A DNA stretch of 64,000 nt from Rhodalgimonas zhirmunskyi (GCA_030848925.1 JANFFA010000003.1:496001-560000), one strand, 5' to 3'. Shown: positions 17,144-27,310, counted from the first letter of the stretch. Made by a program: numbers and translations. Notes: generated from the letters alone by a model not told the origin.

Positions 17144-17149
17144 CCTCGC

Positions 17150-17172
17150 AAGGTGGGCACTCTGCCCACCTT
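17150..17172 (+). promoter_or_regulatory. Perfect intercistronic hairpin between the two dioxygenase genes
   Basis: AAGGTGGGCA and TGCCCACCTT form a perfect 10-bp stem with a CTC loop, six bases after the hpaD stop and 20 before the next ATG. No T-run follows, so it is more likely an RNA-stability or processing element than a terminator. It could make the levels of the two dioxygenases unequal. Confidence 0.65.
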
Positions 17173-17191
17173 CCCATCAAGGAAACGCGAT

Positions 17192-18172
17192 ATGCCCATT
17201 CCCGAACCAAACCTCTATCCGCCATTCAACATCATCCGTCTCAGCCACGTCGAACTGGCCGTGACCGACCTTGCCAAATCGCGCGCCTTCTACGTCGATA
17301 CGCTGGGCCTTCAGGTGACGGACGAAGACAGCGAAACGATCTACCTGCGCGCGATGGAAGAGCGCGGGCATCACTGCATCATCCTGCGCAAATCCGAGTC
17401 CGCCTGCGCTCGTGATCTTTCGTTCAAGGTGTTCGATGACGATAGCCTCGATGCCGCGGCACGGTTTTTTGCCGAAAAATCGCTTCCCGTGGATTGGGTC
17501 GAACGCCCCTACCAAGGCCGCACCTTCCGCACCCGCGATCCGCACGGCATCCCCCTCGAATTCTATGCCCGGATGGACCGCCTGCCGCCGATCCATCAGC
17601 AATACAAGCTCTACAACGGCGTCAAACCGCTCAGGATCGACCACTTCAATTGCTTCTCGCCCAATGTCGATGAAAGCGTCGCCTTCTACAATGAACTGGG
17701 CTTTCGCGTCACCGAATATACCGAGGACGAGGAAACCGGCCACCTCTGGGCCGCATGGTGCCACCGCAAGGGCGGCGTGCATGACATGGCCTTCACCAAC
17801 GGCACCGGCCCGCGCCTGCATCACACCGCCTTCTGGGTGCCCACACCGCTCAACATCATCGACCTGCTCGACCTGATGGCCACCACCGGCTGGGTCGACA
17901 ATATCGAGCGCGGTCCCGGACGGCACGGCATCTCGAATGCGTTCTTCCTCTATATCCTCGACCCCGATGGCCACCGGATCGAGATTTACTGCTCGGACTA
18001 CCAGACGGTCGACCCCGACCTTGAACCGATCAAGTGGGACCTCAAGGATCCGCAGCGCCAAACGCTCTGGGGCGCGCCCGCACCGCGCAGTTGGTTCGAA
18101 CACGGCTCGGTCTTCGAAGGGCAAGAGCCGGTTCCGGCACAGCTCAAGGCCCAGCCGATCATCGCACCTTGA
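17192..18172 (+). CDS. Homoprotocatechuate 2,3-dioxygenase, type I (VOC family)
   Basis: A 326-residue extradiol dioxygenase of the vicinal-oxygen-chelate fold, like the Brevibacterium/Arthrobacter homoprotocatechuate enzymes. The metal ligands are H151 (DHFN), H211 (LHHTAFW) and E264 (HRIEIY). The second-shell residues known for that enzyme are also present: H197 (GGVHDMAF), R240, H245 (GPGRHG) and Y254. It should therefore be a working 2,3-dioxygenase using Fe(II) or Mn(II). ATG 17192 follows AAGGAAA, and a longer frame from 17153 is less likely. It shares no homology with HpaD just upstream. Confidence 0.93.
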   Translation: MPIPEPNLYPPFNIIRLSHVELAVTDLAKSRAFYVDTLGLQVTDEDSETIYLRAMEERGHHCIILRKSESACARDLSFKVFDDDSLDAAARFFAEKSLPVDWVERPYQGRTFRTRDPHGIPLEFYARMDRLPPIHQQYKLYNGVKPLRIDHFNCFSPNVDESVAFYNELGFRVTEYTEDEETGHLWAAWCHRKGGVHDMAFTNGTGPRLHHTAFWVPTPLNIIDLLDLMATTGWVDNIERGPGRHGISNAFFLYILDPDGHRIEIYCSDYQTVDPDLEPIKWDLKDPQRQTLWGAPAPRSWFEHGSVFEGQEPVPAQLKAQPIIAP

Positions 18173-18185
18173 GCGGCGGGATATT

Positions 18186-18211
18186 GAGTATTTATGGAAA
18201 AATGAAAGGGG
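18186..18211 (+). repeat. Dispersed repeat copy supplying the hpaG ribosome-binding site
   Basis: GAGTATTTATGGAAAAATGA continues AAGGGG and ends 8 bases before the hpaG ATG. Its AAAGGGG tail probably acts as the Shine-Dalgarno sequence, so the repeat has been co-opted or placed inside the operon. Confidence 0.8.
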
Positions 18212-18218
18212 ATTGGTC

Positions 18219-19073
18219 ATGAAATACGCAACCGTGAACACGGAAGACGGCCCGCTTTATGGGGTCGTGGTCGAAGGCGGGTTCATCGCCCTCTCGCCGG
18301 ACTTTCCGCAGTGGAAAACCTTACGGGGCGTGATCGAAGCGGGCGCGCTCAAGGACCTCGCCCAGGCCGCGATGGGCCGCGATGTGACCCATGCACCGGG
18401 TAGTTTCACCTATGCGATCCCCGTGCCCGACCCTGAAAAGATCATCTGCGTCGGGGTCAACTTCCCCGACCGCAATGCCGAGTACAAGGACGGGCAAGAG
18501 GCACCGCCCAACATGTCGCTCTTCATCCGCTTCCCGCGCAGCTTCACCGGCGCGGAGCAGCCATTGATCCGTCCGCCCGAAACCCCGCAACTCGATTACG
18601 AGGGCGAGATCGCAGTGGTCATCGGCAAGGGCGGCCGCCGGATTTCACAGGCCGATGCCTATGACCATATCGCCGCCCTGACACTGTGCAACGAAGGCAC
18701 GCTGCGTGATTGGGTGCGGCATGCGAAGTTCAACGTGACGCAGGGCAAGAACTGGGACAATTCCGGCGCGATTGGGCCGCATCTGGTGCCGTTCACCCAC
18801 CCGGCGCAACTGGATGACATCCGCCTGACGACCCGCGTGAACGGCGAACTCCGGCAGGATGACCGCACCTCTCGCATGCTTTTCCCGATCCGTCGGCAGA
18901 TCGAGTACATCTCGACCTTCACAACCCTTGTGCCCGGCGACATCATCGTGACCGGCACGCCCACCGGCGCGGGCGCGCGGTTCGATCCGCCGCGATACCT
19001 CGTCCCCGGGGACGAGATCGTGGTCGAGGCCGAAGGCATCGGCACCCTCACCAACACGGTGGAAGACGAATGA
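18219..19073 (+). CDS. hpaG: FAH-family decarboxylase/isomerase HpaG-like
   Basis: A 284-residue single-domain FAH-fold enzyme expected to act on 5-oxo-pent-3-ene-1,2,5-tricarboxylate (decarboxylation) in the homoprotocatechuate pathway. IICVGVNFPDRNAEYK, LDYEGEIAVVIGKGG (metal carboxylates) and IIVTGTPTGAGARFDPP are the family signatures. Enteric HpaG is a tandem duplication of ~430 residues; this one has one unit only. It overlaps hpaH by 4 bases. A dispersed repeat provides the sequence before its ATG. Confidence 0.88.
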   Translation: MKYATVNTEDGPLYGVVVEGGFIALSPDFPQWKTLRGVIEAGALKDLAQAAMGRDVTHAPGSFTYAIPVPDPEKIICVGVNFPDRNAEYKDGQEAPPNMSLFIRFPRSFTGAEQPLIRPPETPQLDYEGEIAVVIGKGGRRISQADAYDHIAALTLCNEGTLRDWVRHAKFNVTQGKNWDNSGAIGPHLVPFTHPAQLDDIRLTTRVNGELRQDDRTSRMLFPIRRQIEYISTFTTLVPGDIIVTGTPTGAGARFDPPRYLVPGDEIVVEAEGIGTLTNTVEDE

Positions 19074-19867
19074 CCCCACAAGAGCACCAAGCCGCCGCCC
19101 TTTCCCTGTTCGGAGCCGAGGAGAAGGCCCAGCAAACCGGCCTCATCTCGGTCGCTTACCCGAATGTCACGATGGACGATGCCTATGCCATTCAGGCCGC
19201 TCTCGTCGCGTTGAAAAAGGCCAAAGGGCGCAACACCATCGGCTGGAAGATCGGCCTCACCTCGCGCGCCATGCAACAGGCGCTTGGCATCGACATCCCC
19301 GACAGTGGCGTGCTGCTCGATGACATGGCGTTCGACAACGGCGCCACCATCCCCGCGGGCCGCTTCATCCAACCCCGGATCGAGGCCGAGATCGCCTTCG
19401 TCATGAAGGCCCCGCTGACGGGCCGCGTCACCCGCGAGGCGGTGCTCGAGGCCACGGATTACGTTGCCCCTTCGATCGAAATCCTCGACACCCGGATCAA
19501 GCGCATCTGCCCCACCAGCGGCCAGCCGCGCAAGATCTTCGACACCATCTCCGACAATGCCGCCAACGCCGGGATCATCCTTGGCGAGGGCCGGTTCGAC
19601 CCGGGTCACGAGAACCTGCAATGGGCCGGGGCCATCGTGCGCGCCAACGGCACGGTCGAGGAAACCGGCCTTGGCGCGGGCGTGCTGGGCGATCCGGTGA
19701 TGGGCATCGTCTGGCTGGCCGAACGGATGGAGCAATACGGCCAAAAGATCGAACCGGGTCAGGTGATCCTGTCAGGCTCGTTCATCCGCCCGGTCGAATG
19801 CCCCCCGGGCACGGAGATCGACGCCGATTTCGGGCCGTGGGGCCATGTCACCTGTCGGTTTGCCTGA
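19070..19867 (+). CDS. hpaH: 2-oxo-hept-4-ene-1,7-dioate hydratase HpaH
   Basis: A 265-residue hydratase of the HpaH/MhpD family that adds water to 2-oxohept-enedioate, giving the substrate of the HpaI aldolase. GWKIGLTSRAMQQALGIDIPDSG and FIQPRIEAEIAFVMK (metal-binding Glu residues) are diagnostic, as is the C-terminal GQVILSGSFIRPVE. It ends the operon; the aldolase gene hpaI that normally follows is absent. Confidence 0.94.
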   Translation: MTPQEHQAAALSLFGAEEKAQQTGLISVAYPNVTMDDAYAIQAALVALKKAKGRNTIGWKIGLTSRAMQQALGIDIPDSGVLLDDMAFDNGATIPAGRFIQPRIEAEIAFVMKAPLTGRVTREAVLEATDYVAPSIEILDTRIKRICPTSGQPRKIFDTISDNAANAGIILGEGRFDPGHENLQWAGAIVRANGTVEETGLGAGVLGDPVMGIVWLAERMEQYGQKIEPGQVILSGSFIRPVECPPGTEIDADFGPWGHVTCRFA

Positions 19868-19885
19868 CCGCCCTGTCGATGCCAC

Positions 19886-20410
19886 TCACCTGATCCCGTT
19901 GGCGCGCTGCATCTCGCGCAGGTAGGCGACGATCTGTTCGACCTGCGCCGTGGTCACGCCGGGCACTGGCGCCATGTCACCGAAGGGCCAGTGATGCGCC
20001 CGCACGCCCTGCACCACGGCCAGTTGAACGGCGTAATCACCGTGATGCGACGGCTCGTAAATCTTGTGAACCAAGGGCGGCCCGTTGCCCTTCTTTCCCG
20101 CCGCATCGGTGCCGTGACAGACCGCGCATTTCGCATCGAACACCTGCTTGCCCGATTGCGCTGCCTCGCTCAGGGTCGCGGGCAGGCGGGGCGTCACGAT
20201 CGCCGCCCCATCCGCCACCCCTGCCATAAAGGTCGATGTCATTTCCCGTGGCAGGGCGGCACCCCCCATCTGGCCCTCCATCCCGGCGTGATCCATCCCG
20301 GTTTGCGCGGTGTTTTCCCCGCTGGCCATATCCCGATCGCTCCAGTATCCCCATACCGCGCCCGCCAGCAGCAGCACCGCTGCCAACATCACCAGCTTTC
20401 TTGCCGTCAT
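19886..20410 (-). CDS. Membrane-anchored or secreted c-type cytochrome
   Basis: About 174 residues with an N-terminal hydrophobic segment (LVMLAAVLLLAGAVWGYW) acting as a signal or anchor. A Met/Gly-rich linker with HAGMEGQMGG follows, then a class I cytochrome c domain with heme site CAVCH and a distal Met candidate in FGDMAPVPG. It carries electrons in the periplasm, but the partner is not evident. AGGAGGG lies before two adjacent ATGs (20413 and 20410); the second has better spacing. It is convergent with hpaH, so a link to that operon is not implied. Confidence 0.88.
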   Translation of the reverse strand: MTARKLVMLAAVLLLAGAVWGYWSDRDMASGENTAQTGMDHAGMEGQMGGAALPREMTSTFMAGVADGAAIVTPRLPATLSEAAQSGKQVFDAKCAVCHGTDAAGKKGNGPPLVHKIYEPSHHGDYAVQLAVVQGVRAHHWPFGDMAPVPGVTTAQVEQIVAYLREMQRANGIR

Positions 20411-20530
20411 CATCTGCCCTCCTGTTGCGAGGGCAAGATCGCGGCTTCCAGCGCGGCAAGGTCAAATCACGGAAGCGTCAGCGCCACAAGCGCGCGCCCT
20501 ACCGAAAACCCCGACCCTCGGCCAAGCCCC

Positions 20531-21673
20531 TCAGCCTAGGAAGCGCGCCGCAACATCGCCGCTCATATGGGCCACGCGGCCCCCGGCGATCACCGCCGCC
20601 ACCTGATCCGCGGCGTCGAGGATCACCAGATCGGCGCGCTTGCCCGCCGCGATCGTCCCCCGATCCGAAAGCCCCAGAAGCCGCGCCGGACCCGAGGACA
20701 CCAGCCCCCACGCCGCAGGCATTTCCATCAGCCCCGATGCCGCAAGGAACAGTGCCGCGCGAAAAAGCGAAGGGTAGTGGTAATCCGACGCAATCGCATC
20801 GGCCAGCCCCATGGTGATCAGGTCCAACGCCGAGGCATTGCCCTTGTGCGAGCCACCCCGCATCACGTTGGGCGCCCCGAGGATCACCCCTTCGCCCGCC
20901 GCTTGCGCCGCCTCGGCCGCGTCCTGCGTTTCGGGAAACTCCGCGATGCGAACCCCGCGCGCGCGCCATGCTGCGCGGTCGTCGGCGGTATGGTCATCGT
21001 GACTGCCCAGCCTGACACCCGCCGCGCCCAACCGCGCCGCCAGTCCGTCGAGCAACGCCGGCACCTCGCCGCGCCGGTCCTCAAGCGCCTGCATCATCGC
21101 CCAATGCGCCTCGGGCGAGCGCGCCGCCTTCAGCGCCATCCCGGTCAGCCGCTTGGGCTTTTGCCCCTTGGAGAGCCGCTCATGCGGCAAGTGATCGTTG
21201 AACACCACGTAGCCGATGCCGTGGCGCGCGACCGCCTCTTCGACGGCCGCGTAATCGTCCACCATGTTGATCTCGAAGCGCAGCTGCGCACGCATGTCGA
21301 TCACCGCCGCATCGGCGACCCGGCCCAACGCGCCAAACATCTGTTGCGCGAAATCCGGGCTGCGCATGCCGCCTTCCCATGACCAGAACTGCGCCAGAAC
21401 GGCGGTGGTGATCCCGCTCGCGGCCAATTCGGCATGGGCGGCGCGCAATCCGCCCTCCATATCCTTCATCGCGCCCCGGCGCGGGGCCAGATGCCGCTCG
21501 AACGCATCCCCGTGCAAATCGACGATCCCGGGCAGGATGCGATAGCCGGACAAATCCACCCCCCGCGCATCGAGGTCATCGCACAGCAGGCCCCCGTCGA
21601 TCCCCACACTCCCCCGGATCAACCCGCCCGGGCGCAGAACCTCGGCCCCTTCAAGACGTAGGGAAAGGCTCAT
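20531..21673 (-). CDS. phnM: Alpha-D-ribose 1-methylphosphonate 5-triphosphate diphosphatase PhnM
   Basis: A 380-residue amidohydrolase-fold enzyme of the C-P lyase pathway, which removes diphosphate from the ribose triphosphonate intermediate. [21 protein letters not shown] gives the metal-binding HxD and the family-specific DAFER motif. [20 protein letters not shown] and SDYHYPSL are further metal or substrate blocks of PhnM. No other phn gene lies nearby. It overlaps the preceding lipase-like gene by 4 bases, so it is translated from a two-gene message. Confidence 0.9.
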   Translation of the reverse strand: MSLSLRLEGAEVLRPGGLIRGSVGIDGGLLCDDLDARGVDLSGYRILPGIVDLHGDAFERHLAPRRGAMKDMEGGLRAAHAELAASGITTAVLAQFWSWEGGMRSPDFAQQMFGALGRVADAAVIDMRAQLRFEINMVDDYAAVEEAVARHGIGYVVFNDHLPHERLSKGQKPKRLTGMALKAARSPEAHWAMMQALEDRRGEVPALLDGLAARLGAAGVRLGSHDDHTADDRAAWRARGVRIAEFPETQDAAEAAQAAGEGVILGAPNVMRGGSHKGNASALDLITMGLADAIASDYHYPSLFRAALFLAASGLMEMPAAWGLVSSGPARLLGLSDRGTIAAGKRADLVILDAADQVAAVIAGGRVAHMSGDVAARFLG

Positions 21674-22440
21674 TTCCGCCCCCCGAACAGCACGTCGTTC
21701 AGCCGCAACTCGTGATCGAACCGCCCGGTGTCAAGGAACAGCGCCACCTGCGCATTGACCAGCGGGCTCAGCATCATGAACGTATGCGTCACCGGCAGGA
21801 CGATATGATCGCGCATCCCCGCCACACGGGTCGAAGCGACCGAAACCTTGCCATCATCCGGCCCCGGTATGATCGTGGAATAGGCCGGGTTGACCGAACG
21901 GCTTCCCGCGATCACGCCCAAATGGAAGTCCACCGCCGGAAGCCGCGCCGGAAGCGCGCCCGCCCCGGTGCCAAGCTGTTGACCCGCAGGCCCGTTCACC
22001 CAGTCGAACACGGCAATATCGCCCAACTCATCCACCAGTTCCGAGCCTTTGTTCGGCGGCGCAAGCATCACCACCCGGCCAAGCTGCGGCACCGGATGAT
22101 GCGCCAGCCACCAGCGCAACAGGATCGCGCCCATCGAATGGGTCACCACATGGGTGCGCGCCCCGCCACAAGCCTCAAGCGCGGCGGGAAAAACCGCTTG
22201 CGCCAGCGTGTCCACCGTCGCCGCCGTCGACGGATAGCCGGGCCGGATCACCCGGTATCCCCCGGCCTCAAGCTTGCGCGCGGTCACGGCGAGCGAACGC
22301 TCACTTCGCGCCAACCCGTGCAGCAGGATCACGCAGTCCTGTTCCTTGGCCACCGCTCCCTCGGCCCGCATGGGGGCAAAGGGCAGGGCCAACAGCCCAA
22401 CCAGCAGGGCGACAAGCAAAGTGAGGGTCGATCTACGCAT
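21670..22440 (-). CDS. Secreted alpha/beta-hydrolase (lipase-like)
   Basis: About 256 residues with a signal peptide ([18 protein letters not shown]). The hydrolase fold has the oxyanion loop [10 protein letters not shown], a nucleophile elbow THSMGAILL (GxSxG variant HSMG) and a C-terminal His candidate in VTHTFMM. It probably cleaves an ester in the periplasm or outside the cell. ATG 22440 is chosen because the signal peptide starts there; the open frame runs on to 22521 and would collide with the divergent Nudix gene. It is coupled to phnM by ATGA overlap. Confidence 0.85.
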   Translation of the reverse strand: MRRSTLTLLVALLVGLLALPFAPMRAEGAVAKEQDCVILLHGLARSERSLAVTARKLEAGGYRVIRPGYPSTAATVDTLAQAVFPAALEACGGARTHVVTHSMGAILLRWWLAHHPVPQLGRVVMLAPPNKGSELVDELGDIAVFDWVNGPAGQQLGTGAGALPARLPAVDFHLGVIAGSRSVNPAYSTIIPGPDDGKVSVASTRVAGMRDHIVLPVTHTFMMLSPLVNAQVALFLDTGRFDHELRLNDVLFGGRK

Positions 22441-22481
22441 GCCGCTTGAGATAGTCCTATCGCGCGGCCTATGAAAGACCC

Positions 22482-22973
22482 ATGTCAAACGCTCCCACCC
22501 CTCCGGTCCTGTCCCCGGCACAGATCAAGCGCCGCGACATCCGCATCGCCGCCCGCGCCCTGATCCTGCACGAGGATCGCCTGCTGCTGGTCAATGCCTT
22601 CCCCGGCGAGGACAGCACGCTCTGGTGCGCGCCCGGCGGTGGCGCCGAGCCGGGTCAATCCCTTCCCGAAAACCTCGCCCGCGAGGTGCACGAAGAAACC
22701 GGCCTGACGATCAAGGTGGGCGCGCCCGCGCTGATCAACGAATTCCACAGCCCCGACACCGGCTTCCATCAGGTCGAACTTTTCTTTCATGCCCGCATCA
22801 CCCACGGCACCCTCACCGACGACTGGCAAGACCCGGAACAGATCGTCACCCGCCGCCGGTTCTTCTCGCGCGCCGACCTCAACGACATCCGCTTCAAACC
22901 CGACAGCCTGCCTGATGCCGCATGGGGCACGGCCCTGCTTTATGATCCGCTGGAACGGCTGGTGAAACCCTGA
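22482..22973 (+). CDS. Nudix hydrolase
   Basis: A 163-residue Nudix-family pyrophosphohydrolase, acting on a nucleoside diphosphate linked to another group. The Nudix box is [20 protein letters not shown]; the first Glu of Gx5E is Gln here, while the key REVHEETG part is intact, so metal binding should persist. The protein opens with [21 protein letters not shown], common in ADP-ribose or dGTP-type members, but the substrate is not assignable. It is divergent from the lipase-phnM pair with 41 bases between starts. Confidence 0.9.
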   Translation: MSNAPTPPVLSPAQIKRRDIRIAARALILHEDRLLLVNAFPGEDSTLWCAPGGGAEPGQSLPENLAREVHEETGLTIKVGAPALINEFHSPDTGFHQVELFFHARITHGTLTDDWQDPEQIVTRRRFFSRADLNDIRFKPDSLPDAAWGTALLYDPLERLVKP

Positions 22974-22991
22974 TCGGCCAAAAGCCCCGTT

Positions 22992-23375
22992 CTACTTGAA
23001 CAGCTTGAATAGGCTGCCGGCCAAATCCGCCACGTCAAGAAGGTCATGGCCGTCCCGCACAGCCGAAAACCCGCGCCGCCGGATCGTCAGGATAACCCTG
23101 CCGACCCCCACGATCACGAACAGTGGCACACCGAAGGTCAGCAACTCGCTCCGAAGTTCGGGCATCTTCATATAGGCGGCCCCGACAAGGATCGCCGCCC
23201 CGGAATACAGCAACCAGAAATGCGCATCGCTGCCATCGTCGTCATCGTCGTGGACATGCGTCGGCGCCTGCTTCCTGCGCGTCGGACGATTGACGTCAAA
23301 ACGCCGTTCCGGCATGTCCCGCCCGGTGTTGTTCTGGATCCTCTCCAGCCGGTCCTGAAAACTGGTGTTGTCCAC
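22992..23375 (-). CDS. Small membrane protein of unknown function
   Basis: A 127-residue protein I do not recognise by name. It starts at GTG 23375 (VDNTSFQDRLERIQ), with GGAAGGAG about 8 bases upstream. A basic/acidic stretch at ~40-58 (RRKQAPTHVHDDDDDG) precedes two hydrophobic helices (FWLLYSGAAILVGAAYM; LLTFGVPLFVIVGVGRVIL). A positively charged tail ends in SLFKLFK. Similar short two-helix proteins with a DNTSFQDRL-like start are common in Rhodobacterales, as far as I recall. It is convergent with the Nudix gene. Confidence 0.65.
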   Translation of the reverse strand: MDNTSFQDRLERIQNNTGRDMPERRFDVNRPTRRKQAPTHVHDDDDDGSDAHFWLLYSGAAILVGAAYMKMPELRSELLTFGVPLFVIVGVGRVILTIRRRGFSAVRDGHDLLDVADLAGSLFKLFK

Positions 23376-23482
23376 GCAAGGCGCTCCTTCCTTTTGCCCA
23401 ACGCCCAAACTGCATGGAAATCTGACGTGGATATGGCGCTGTTCGGGCGCACTTTCAGCACAGGCACCAAAGCCCCACCCGT

Positions 23483-24358
23483 CTATCGCCTAGGCGAAGC
23501 GCTGGCTTTGCGCCCGCCCAGATTGGCCAACGCCACGCCCCCCAACACCAGCGCCGAGGCGACCGTCGCGCGCAACGTCACCGGCTCGCTCAACAAAAGC
23601 GCGCCCCCGGCAATCGCGATCACCGGCACGCAAAGCTGCGCCACCGCCGCCCGCGTCGCGCCCAGCCGCGGCATCACCTGATACCAAAGCGCATAGCCCA
23701 GCCCCGAGGTCACCGCACCCGAGGCCACCGCAAGGGCCACGCCCCGCGCATCTGCCCCGTCCGGCAGGATCAGCCAGACAAGCGCCCCGGCTGGCACCGC
23801 CCACAGGAAATTCACCGCCGTCGCCGCCAGCGGATCACTCGTTCCCCGCCCAATCAATGAATAAATCCCCCAGCCAAGCGCCGCCAAAGCCATCAGCGCC
23901 GCGCCCCAACCATCCGGCGCGGCCGCCCCTGCCTCGGCAGGCCACATCAAGTAGAACAACCCGCCAAGGCTCAACACCGCCCCGGCCCAGCGTTGCACCG
24001 GCACCACCTCCCCCTCGATCAGTGCCCCGGCGAACATCGTCACCTGCACCCCGCCAAACAGGATCAGCGCGCCGATTCCGGCGGGCAAGGTGACATAGCC
24101 GAACGAAAACCCCAGCACGTAAAGCGCCAGCGCGGCTGGCCCGAACACCGCAGCCACCCCCTCGGCGCCGGACCGCCAGCGCAGCCCGCCATCGCGCCAC
24201 GCTACCAACAGCGCCAACATCATCGCGCCCGAAGCCAGCCGGATCGCCGCAAAGCTCGCCGGTCCGGCCCCGCCGTCCTGCAACGCCAGCCGATTCAAAA
24301 TCGAATTGGCCGCAAAGGCCACCATGGTCAGCGCCGTCAGCAGGAAAAGCCGCATCAT
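23483..24358 (-). CDS. EamA/DMT-family transporter
   Basis: A 291-residue inner-membrane protein with ten hydrophobic helices arranged as two EamA repeats, the drug/metabolite transporter layout. The start LFLLTALTMVAFAANSILNRLAL and LGYALWYQVMPRLGATRAAVAQLCVPVIA in the second repeat are typical. Members export amino acids, nucleobases or toxic metabolites; the substrate here is unknown. It overlaps the upstream VOC gene by four bases, so the two are coupled. Confidence 0.88.
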   Translation of the reverse strand: MMRLFLLTALTMVAFAANSILNRLALQDGGAGPASFAAIRLASGAMMLALLVAWRDGGLRWRSGAEGVAAVFGPAALALYVLGFSFGYVTLPAGIGALILFGGVQVTMFAGALIEGEVVPVQRWAGAVLSLGGLFYLMWPAEAGAAAPDGWGAALMALAALGWGIYSLIGRGTSDPLAATAVNFLWAVPAGALVWLILPDGADARGVALAVASGAVTSGLGYALWYQVMPRLGATRAAVAQLCVPVIAIAGGALLLSEPVTLRATVASALVLGGVALANLGGRKASASPRR

Positions 24359-24933
24359 GCCCCGCCAGCACCCGACCTGTCGGAAAGCGTGCCTTGGGTG
24401 CGCGCCACCAGCGTCTCGATCGCATCGGCCAGATGCACTTCCATGATGTGATCATCCCCCGCCGCAACCCGCGTCTTGTGCGCCTCAAGCATCACCTGCG
24501 CATGGGTGCAGCCCACGGGCGGTTCGAACTTGTAACAAGCCAGTTCGATCAACAGGCCCAGCGGATCCTTGAAATAGATCGAATCCATGAACCCCCGGTC
24601 CTTCACCCCCGAATTGGCGATGCCGCGCGCCTTCAGCCGCTCCAACACTTGCGAAAACACCGCCCGGCTCAGGTTGAAGGCAAGGTGATGCACACAGCCC
24701 GGATCGGTCGGCGTGCGCCGGTTGTCCGGTGTGCGGTCTTCATTGGTGAAAATCGTGATCAACCGCCCATCGCCCGGATCGAAATAAAGATGCCCCTCGC
24801 CCGGATTGTCGAGGTTGGGTTGCTCGAACACGAAGGGCATCCCCAACAGCCCCTCCCAGAAATCAATGCTGGTCTGGCGATCCGCCCCAACAAGCGTGAT
24901 GTGATGAACGCCCTGTACTTGTATCTTGCGCAT
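24355..24933 (-). CDS. VOC-family metalloprotein (ring-cleaving dioxygenase-like)
   Basis: A 192-residue vicinal-oxygen-chelate protein. VHHITLVGADRQTSIDFW gives the first metal His, CVHHLAFNLS the second and LLIELACYKF the Glu, so the facial triad appears complete. The segment NLDNPGEGHLYFDPGDG resembles the PcpA/LinE hydroquinone-dioxygenase group, but those are about 320 residues, and this protein holds only one pair of modules. It could be a dioxygenase, a glyoxalase-type enzyme or a resistance protein. AAAGGAGAGA precedes ATG 24933; a longer frame was rejected. It overlaps the EamA gene. Confidence 0.82.
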   Translation of the reverse strand: MRKIQVQGVHHITLVGADRQTSIDFWEGLLGMPFVFEQPNLDNPGEGHLYFDPGDGRLITIFTNEDRTPDNRRTPTDPGCVHHLAFNLSRAVFSQVLERLKARGIANSGVKDRGFMDSIYFKDPLGLLIELACYKFEPPVGCTHAQVMLEAHKTRVAAGDDHIMEVHLADAIETLVARTQGTLSDRSGAGGA

Positions 24934-25026
24934 GTCTCTCTCCTTTCGGCTCTGGCCAAAGATAGGGGCGCAGGGCCCCGCCGTCTTCCTCGCCCAACGC
25001 ACGGGATACCTGCATCGTTGCGCAGA

Positions 25027-25509
25027 TCAGCCGAAAGCAGCGGGATAAACCAGCGTTTCCTCGGGCGCATCCGTTCCCGGCCCGGCCAGAAGCGTATGGT
25101 CAATCGGGTAAGGCCCGCTCAACCGCGCCGCCCGCGCGGCGGAAAATCCACAGCGCTCGTAAAACTCCACCTCGCCCAGCACCACGACCGTGCGCCCGGC
25201 CAACCGCGCCCATTCCGTGATCATCCCACACATCCGCCGCCCGATGCCCTGCCCCTGATGGTCGGGATGCACCGCCACCGGCGCAAGGCAGAGCCAGCCC
25301 TTCGGCCCGGCCATCTCGGACAGGGCAAGATAACCCGCGATTCCCTCGGGGCCATTGACCACCATCTCGCCTGCGATCGCCCCGCTCTTGCGCAGCGCCT
25401 TCACCAGCCGCGCCTCATCATTGCTGCGAAAGGCCTTCTGCAACAGGCGTTCGACCTTCGGCTCTTCGCCGGGGTGCATCTCGCGCATGAAATCGTGGGA
25501 CAGGACCAT
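25027..25509 (-). CDS. GNAT-family N-acetyltransferase
   Basis: A 160-residue acetyltransferase using acetyl-CoA. LAPVAVHPDHQGQGIGRRMCGMI is the motif A pyrophosphate loop (Q/R-x-x-G-x-G/A). EVEFYERCGFSAA is motif B. The C-terminal PYPIDHTLLAGPG is often seen in the YhbS-like group. The substrate is unknown. It lies downstream of the groESL terminator and upstream of the VOC gene on the same strand. Confidence 0.9.
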   Translation of the reverse strand: MVLSHDFMREMHPGEEPKVERLLQKAFRSNDEARLVKALRKSGAIAGEMVVNGPEGIAGYLALSEMAGPKGWLCLAPVAVHPDHQGQGIGRRMCGMITEWARLAGRTVVVLGEVEFYERCGFSAARAARLSGPYPIDHTLLAGPGTDAPEETLVYPAAFG

Positions 25510-25540
25510 CGCACTCTCCTTTTCGGGACAACCTAACAGA

Positions 25541-25566
25541 AAAAGGGCGCCCCGAAAGGCGCCCTT
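25541..25566 (-). terminator. Terminator of groESL
   Basis: AGGGCGCC and GGCGCCCT form a GC-rich stem around CCGAAA. Read on the minus strand it ends in CCCTTTTT, a proper T-run, about 90 bases beyond the groEL stop. Confidence 0.85.
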
Positions 25567-25597
25567 CTCGTGTTCTGAGGCGTGTAGCCCTCTCGGC

Positions 25598-25616
25598 AGA
25601 GTTTTCTAGGAAAACT
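25598..25616. repeat. Palindrome GAGTTTTC-TAG-GAAAACTC
   Basis: A perfect 8-bp inverted repeat with a 3-base loop, extended by GGC/GCC outside a bulged A. It lies between the groEL stop and the terminator, next to a second palindrome. Confidence 0.85.
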
Positions 25617-25630
25617 CGCCTGTCGGGCAT

Positions 25631-25654
25631 CACAAATCCCTACGGGATTTGTGA

Positions 25655-25655
<1 letters not shown>
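25631..25655. repeat. Palindrome TCACAAATCCC-TAC-GGGATTTGTGA
   Basis: A perfect 11-bp inverted repeat with a 3-base loop, starting at the groEL stop codon. It may protect the groEL 3' end from decay or belong to a dispersed palindromic repeat family. Confidence 0.88.
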
Positions 25656-27310
<1,655 letters not shown>

